Of a stretch of 16,406 bases of DNA, positions 13,560 through 16,406 are shown piece after piece. Source of the DNA: Anderseniella sp051010195 (GTDB taxonomy: Bacteria > Pseudomonadota > Alphaproteobacteria > Rhizobiales > Aestuariivirgaceae). The number at the start of each line of letters is the position of its first letter. Within the stretch, counting starts at the first letter, position 1. The stretch is from NCBI GenBank assembly GCA_051010195.1, contig JBPCVV010000267.1, forward strand, positions 1 to 16,406, in the 5' to 3' direction. Below the pieces are notes generated by a model that made no database searches, had not been told where the DNA came from, and was given only the letters and a program-made list of their open reading frames with translations. Made by a program: the position numbers and the translations under genes.

Positions 13560-14006
13560 TCAGCGGGGGGCATTCTTGTGGGCTTCGTCGATCATGCTGT
13601 TGGCAACAGACAACCGAGCGGACGACACTTCGCGGGAGGCCCCGCTGGCACGATCAGGATGATTCGCCAGAGCGAACCTGCGACGAAGACGATTGAGATC
13701 TGCGCGGGTTGGCCGGTTTTTCAATGCTTGCTCTAGCTGCTTCAGGGTCATAACGGCGTTTGCAGCAGGCTGGGGACTATCACCACGGGCATCTCCACCA
13801 ACCTCGTTCGGAGATTTGATGGTATCCACCACATACTCAGCATTGGTTGAAAACCTTGACGCACCTTGGAATTGTGGCTCAAGACTAGCTGCGGACGCAG
13901 CTTTGAGCCGGTTCACAGTGCGATTGTGGCAATCCAACGATCGGACATCGTCGCATTTACTGAACAGTATGTTGTCCAATACTCTCCGGAAGCCATGGTT
14001 TTTCAT
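13560..14006 (-). CDS. Small protein with C-terminal J-domain-like motif
   Basis: From the ATG at 14006 the protein has 148 residues; a TTG at 14024 would add six. Residues 86-145 resemble a compact J domain: helix I MTLKQLEQALKNR, helix II DLNRLRRRFALANHPDRA with the HPD tripeptide at 116-118, then helix III around SARLSVANSMIDEAHK. HPD is the residue set that stimulates Hsp70 (DnaK) ATPase. The first 80 residues (MKNHGFRRVLDNILF, two Cys, low-complexity middle) match nothing I know. There is no signal peptide or membrane helix. It lies 152 bases upstream of the cyclase gene on the same strand, so the two may be separate units. It is probably a specialised DnaK co-chaperone, with unknown client. 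Confidence 0.75.
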   Translation of the reverse strand: MKNHGFRRVLDNILFSKCDDVRSLDCHNRTVNRLKAASAASLEPQFQGASRFSTNAEYVVDTIKSPNEVGGDARGDSPQPAANAVMTLKQLEQALKNRPTRADLNRLRRRFALANHPDRASGASREVSSARLSVANSMIDEAHKNAPR

Positions 14007-14217
14007 TTCGTACCGTAAGTGCAATTCAAAAAACTGAGTTTACGCACGACTGGTAAACATTTTTTGCCACTGCCGGTGGCCTGAAGCCTGTACTGTTACG
14101 GTGATTTTTCTGGTTGCCCAAAAACCTCAATCGATATGGCACCCCGGCAGTACCTGATCATATACTGTTCGATGTTTCGACTGCCTGGTCAGTCACCTAT
14201 GCTCAGTAACGGCAATC
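14007..14217. other. Intergenic region between J-domain gene and tRNA-Leu
   Basis: No gene is visible. An inverted repeat GACTG..CAGTC (14179-14194) lies 24 bases beyond the encoded CCA end of the tRNA and might help end its transcript, but no T-run follows. GCCAC..GTGGC near 14068-14082 has its T-run on the wrong side to be a terminator on either strand. Confidence 0.25.
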
Positions 14218-14303
14218 TGGTGCGGACGGCGGGACTTGAACCCGCACGGCCTTTCGGCCGAGGGATTTTAAGTCCCTTGCGTCTACCATTTCGCCACGTC
14301 CGC
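14218..14303 (-). tRNA. tRNA-Leu, anticodon UAA
   Basis: The minus strand folds into a complete class II tRNA. The acceptor stem is GCGGACG/CGTCCGC, the D arm GCGAAATGGTAGACGC, and the anticodon stem AGGGA/TCCCT around CTTAAAA gives anticodon TAA (UAA). The long variable arm is CGGCC-GAAA-GGCCG and the T arm GCGGGTTCAAGTCCCGC. The discriminator A at 14221 is followed by an encoded CCA (14220-14218). It reads UUA/UUG leucine codons. An AT-rich stretch lies upstream (14310-14340), but no clear promoter was assigned. It may be a potential integration site, though no integrase or att repeat is seen here. Confidence 0.98.
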
Positions 14304-14720
14304 ATCTATCTGATTTAAATAAAAAAATTCAATATCTCTACGCGATAAACGTTGTAGTTTCGATTTTGTAGTCTCCAAATAGTCACTTCCCAATTTTCGT
14401 TTTTGGAGCACTTGGGCAACCAGCATTTATCGCAATGATCATTTCTTCGCTAGGGGTAAGGTTGATAAACACCAGAAAACGTCGTCAGCAAATGGGGGCA
14501 ACTGGATGCAGTACAATGAAAGTCCTCATAGGGCACTGAGCCGACCTCTACTGCAAAGTGGCGCGGATCACACACTTTTCCAGCAAGGCTGAACGTCAAT
14601 TAAGCGAACAAAGCAACCGGTGCCGACAAGCGCACATATGTCTGCTGCTGACCCGACGCAGATATTTGCTCCTGCACTGGCCGCGTCAGTCTGGCTCCGG
14701 CAATGCTCTTGGCGTGTTGT
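14304..14720. other. Non-coding region between tRNA-Leu and the Cys-rich protein gene
   Basis: No gene is supported in these 417 bases; a short plus-strand ORF at 14558-14740 looks unlike a protein and runs over the end of the next gene. The first 100 bases are AT-rich. Two inverted repeats were seen: CTCCAAA (14373-14379) with TTTGGAG (14402-14408), and GCGATAAA (14342-14349) with TTTATCGC (14426-14433). Neither is followed by a T-run, and both may be chance. An unseen small RNA is possible. Confidence 0.4.
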
Positions 14721-15155
14721 CTACTGCAGGTCTTCCTTAGCTTCGGCAAAAGCAGCGCTGCAAGATTTGGTCAGCTTGTCATTGTTGTGGGACAAGCACC
14801 GATAGACCCTTCCGCCGCCAACTTCGACACCACTGCAATATTTGTCGAGGTCGCTGTGGCACTGTGTTCTCACGTGGTCTATTGCCGCCAGTATCATTCT
14901 GAACTGCACAAGGCCAACGCGCAGCGAGATCGCACATTGTTTGGATAAACGGTCGTTGTGGGCGTAAAGGCAGGCGGCGATCCGGCCCCTGCCCGGAGAT
15001 ACCCATTCGCAATAATCTTCCAATTCCAGTGCACAGTCGTCGAGCACCATTTCGGCAACGGAGTCTTGCGCATGACCTGTAGTGAATGATGTCAGCACCA
15101 ATCCGGCAGCTAACAAAAACAGCTGAGCCTGGCGCTTAAGCATTTCAAAAATCAT
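14721..15155 (-). CDS. Exported protein with two four-cysteine repeats (GLG1-type Cys-rich repeat)
   Basis: From the ATG at 15155 (AAAGGAAA seven bases upstream) the protein has 144 residues with a signal peptide ending TGHAQ near residue 30. Eight cysteines fall in two repeats with identical spacing: C41-x7-C49-x12-C62-x11-C74 and C99-x7-C107-x12-C120-x11-C132. Each repeat carries the pattern YC..V..G.GR(I/V)..CL..(H/N)N..L. This matches the cysteine-rich repeat first named from the eukaryotic Golgi/FGF-receptor-binding protein GLG1 and also found in proteobacteria. It is probably periplasmic or secreted and disulfide-bonded; its function is unknown. The in-frame extension up to 15230 would precede the signal peptide and is unlikely. 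Confidence 0.85.
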   Translation of the reverse strand: MIFEMLKRQAQLFLLAAGLVLTSFTTGHAQDSVAEMVLDDCALELEDYCEWVSPGRGRIAACLYAHNDRLSKQCAISLRVGLVQFRMILAAIDHVRTQCHSDLDKYCSGVEVGGGRVYRCLSHNNDKLTKSCSAAFAEAKEDLQ

Positions 15156-15332
15156 AAGATTTCCTTTCCATATTTTCCGTCTGGACGACCGCCATTGCGG
15201 CTGCGGTCCGGGCAATCCTTGAGACAACAAGGCAGGTTCATGTTGCCGGGCGCGATACTATTGTTTGCCCAATAATTGTTCTGTCTCTGCAATAAAGTTG
15301 CCGGTCGCTGGCCATCGTTGCAAAGGTGCCGA
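15156..15332. other. Intergenic region between two exported-protein genes
   Basis: Nothing coding is seen. The only structure noted is a short inverted repeat, CCTTG..CAAGG (15218-15233), without a T-run. Confidence 0.25.
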
Positions 15333-15899
15333 TCAAGGGCCGGTGCAATAATACCAGTAGCCTCTCGTCAACGCCGAATTGCTCCACGTCCAGCACAATG
15401 AAGAATGTGGTGGGTAAGGTGGTGTATTCGCAGCGACAACGATCACGGCACCCATCGTGACACCAAAGGCCACTGCACCCCAGCGGGCACCTCTCCAGCC
15501 AACACCGCGGCGCCTGACATTGACATTCACATTGCGATTCACGTTGCGGTTGCGGTTCACGTTCCGGTTAGTATTGCGATTGCGGTTTGTATTGCGATTG
15601 CGGTTTCCGCTGCGATTGGCATTCCTGTTGCCACCGCCACCCCGGTTGGCACCGCCCCGGTTTCGGCTACCCCGGTTTGCACCGCCCCGGCTTCGGCCAC
15701 CCCGGCCAGCACCGCGTCCGCCGCCGCCCCGGCCTCGGGCAATCTGAATACCTTTGTTGTCCACCGAGGCGTTGTTTGAAGTGCCGGCCTGGTCGCCAGC
15801 CACAGCCGACACTGCGGAATGCGCGGTGTCGGCATTCAGTCCTGTTAGAGGTAGACACAACAACCCCGTTACAACGGTTAGTATTAGTCGTTTACGCAT
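15333..15899 (-). CDS. Exported Gly/Arg/Asn-rich repeat protein
   Basis: From the ATG at 15899 the protein has 188 residues; AAGGA lies 11 bases upstream, and the frame extending to 15959 would bury the signal peptide. Residues 1-23 are a signal peptide (MRKRLILTVVTGLLCLPL). Residues 55-90 are RGG-type repeats (GRGGGGRGAGRGGRSRGGAN), and 91-128 are NRN repeats (NRNTNRNRNTNRNVNRNRNV). A hydrophobic stretch follows (141-157), then a Trp/Tyr-rich end with two cysteines (C169, C185), CWTWSNSALTRGYWYYC. The body is strongly basic. Similar small exported proteins occur in Hyphomicrobiales as I recall, with no known function. Binding to nucleic acid, cell wall or another polyanion is a guess from charge. 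Confidence 0.75.
   Translation of the reverse strand: MRKRLILTVVTGLLCLPLTGLNADTAHSAVSAVAGDQAGTSNNASVDNKGIQIARGRGGGGRGAGRGGRSRGGANRGSRNRGGANRGGGGNRNANRSGNRNRNTNRNRNTNRNVNRNRNVNRNVNVNVRRRGVGWRGARWGAVAFGVTMGAVIVVAANTPPYPPHSSLCWTWSNSALTRGYWYYCTGP
15530..15650. repeat. Short tandem coding repeats (NRN region)
   Basis: The DNA encoding the Asn-Arg segment is a run of near-identical short units, seen on the plus strand as GCGATTGCGGTTTGTATT and GCGATTGCGGTTTCC variants alternating with CACGTTGCGGTTGCGG. Such arrays can change length by slippage, and the units keep the reading frame because they are multiples of three. Confidence 0.6.
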
Positions 15900-16013
15900 T
15901 GGTGCAAATCCTTCCAAGAAGCGGATGTTACTCAACTGGATCAAATCATGCTGGTTCATTTTAGTTCATCAGACGGTCCGTCGGTCTCCTGCCGCGACGG
16001 ACCGATTGCCGAC

Positions 16014-16406
16014 CTACTGCCCCATCGTGATTTCGCCTTCAATCTCGGCGATATGATGATCTCCGGCCAGGACCGTTGGTTTATAGGTACCCTGCCCGGT
16101 GATCCCTTCGTATTTGCCGGTGCCGATCAGAATTTTCCACTTGCCCCTCTCCTGACCTTTTTCCCTTTTCCAGCTGCTCGTACGGGTATCGTCACCCTCG
16201 CCATGTATGCAAATGCCTTCGCCCCAGGAGTCGTCCTTATCCCAGAAACCGGCGCCGTGGCATTCAATGATCTCTGAACCAAATGGACCGGCATGCGGCT
16301 GAGATACTCCTTTGCCGTGCCAAATCCAGTAGCCGGCATTGTCGCTGGTTTCCCAATCCTGAAGGTCCGCAACAAAGAAGTCCGTACCCTTTACTTTCTC
16401 AGACGC
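16014..16406 (-). CDS. Unrecognised protein, C-terminal 130 residues (cut by right window edge)
   Basis: A minus-strand frame is open from the right edge to a TAG at 16014, giving 130 residues with no start in the window. It begins ASEKVKGTDFFVADLQDWET and contains NAGYWIWHGKGV, ECHGAGFWDKDDSWGEGICI, KWKILIGTGKYEGITGQGTY and ends EIEGEITMGQ. The composition is protein-like: many Gly, Trp and Asp, two Cys, and beta-strand alternation. GTGKYEGITGQGTY recalls the G-T-G-x-Y/F-x-G-x-x-G pattern of allene-oxide-cyclase-like and related small beta-barrel proteins; that is a weak resemblance only. Competing frames over this stretch (15948-16277 plus, 16127-16375 minus) look less protein-like. Confidence 0.7.
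   Translation of the reverse strand, partial: ASEKVKGTDFFVADLQDWETSDNAGYWIWHGKGVSQPHAGPFGSEIIECHGAGFWDKDDSWGEGICIHGEGDDTRTSSWKREKGQERGKWKILIGTGKYEGITGQGTYKPTVLAGDHHIAEIEGEITMGQ

Noticed and set aside
14054..14085. GCCAC..GTGGC stem with six Ts as an intrinsic terminator
   Set aside because: The T-run precedes the stem on the plus strand and becomes an A-run after it on the minus strand, so it fits neither direction.
14136..14318. 60-codon plus-strand ORF with translation VRTAGLEPARPFGRGILS
   Set aside because: It is the well-known false protein produced by reading through a tRNA-Leu gene on the opposite strand.
14300..14335. TTGAAT-17-ATAGAT as tRNA-Leu promoter
   Set aside because: The -10 would end directly at the first base of the mature tRNA, leaving no room for a transcription start.
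14558..14740. 60-codon plus-strand ORF in the region after tRNA-Leu
   Set aside because: No Shine-Dalgarno of note, Arg/Ser/Leu-rich shadow-like composition, and it overlaps the 3' end of the Cys-rich protein gene.
15405..15779. Ala/Thr/Pro-rich plus-strand ORFs over the repeat region
   Set aside because: They are complements of the RGG/NRN coding repeats; only the minus-strand frame has a signal peptide, a ribosome binding site and a structured C-terminus.
1..16406. CRISPR arrays, insertion sequences, prophage or integrase genes
   Set aside because: No direct-repeat/spacer pattern, transposase, terminal inverted repeats or integrase was seen; the tRNA-Leu gene shows no duplicated 3' end in the window.

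Overview
The window is a chromosomal segment of an alphaproteobacterium, most probably of the order Hyphomicrobiales (Rhizobiales). Gene order is the main reason: flgB-flgC-fliE-flgG-flgA-flgI-motE-flgH-fliL-fliP-flagellin, and motA-fliM-fliN-fliG-flhB, are the arrangements known from Sinorhizobium and Agrobacterium, and motE is a gene of that group. Base composition is moderate (a little over half GC by eye). No species can be named from the sequence alone.

Layout. Positions 1-11958 form one continuous minus-strand flagellar block, read from right to left: motA, fliM, an unrecognised membrane-anchored protein, fliN, fliG, flhB, a second unrecognised protein, then flgB, flgC, fliE, flgG, flgA, flgI, motE, flgH, fliL, fliP and, cut by the left edge, the start of a flagellin gene. 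Genes overlap by 1-8 bases or sit within about 30 bases of each other. The two larger gaps are 106 bases before flgB and 188 bases before the flagellin. In both, the Shine-Dalgarno sequence of the next gene lies in the 3' arm of an inverted repeat, so both are candidates for control of translation.

The encoded parts cover the stator (MotA; MotE as a chaperone for periplasmic motor proteins), the C-ring (FliM, FliN, FliG), the export gate (FlhB, FliP), the rod (FlgB, FlgC, FlgG, FliE), the P and L rings with their helper (FlgI, FlgH, FlgA), FliL and the filament. The C-ring proteins look divergent. FliG carries EQVQ where the family usually has EHPQ. FliM has FGAARG where the GGxG loop is expected, and lacks the usual N-terminal CheY-binding motif. 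The unknown membrane protein is encoded between these C-ring genes.

Positions 11959-14006 hold a small plus-strand membrane-protein ORF diverging from motA, then on the minus strand a GGDEF diguanylate cyclase with an intact I-site and a small protein with a C-terminal J-domain-like HPD motif. A tRNA-Leu(UAA) gene follows at 14218-14303 (minus).

Positions 14304-14720 appear non-coding. The right end, all minus strand, holds three exported or unknown proteins: one with two equally spaced four-cysteine repeats, one very rich in Gly, Arg and Asn with RGG and NRN repeats, and the C-terminal 130 residues of an unrecognised protein cut by the right edge.
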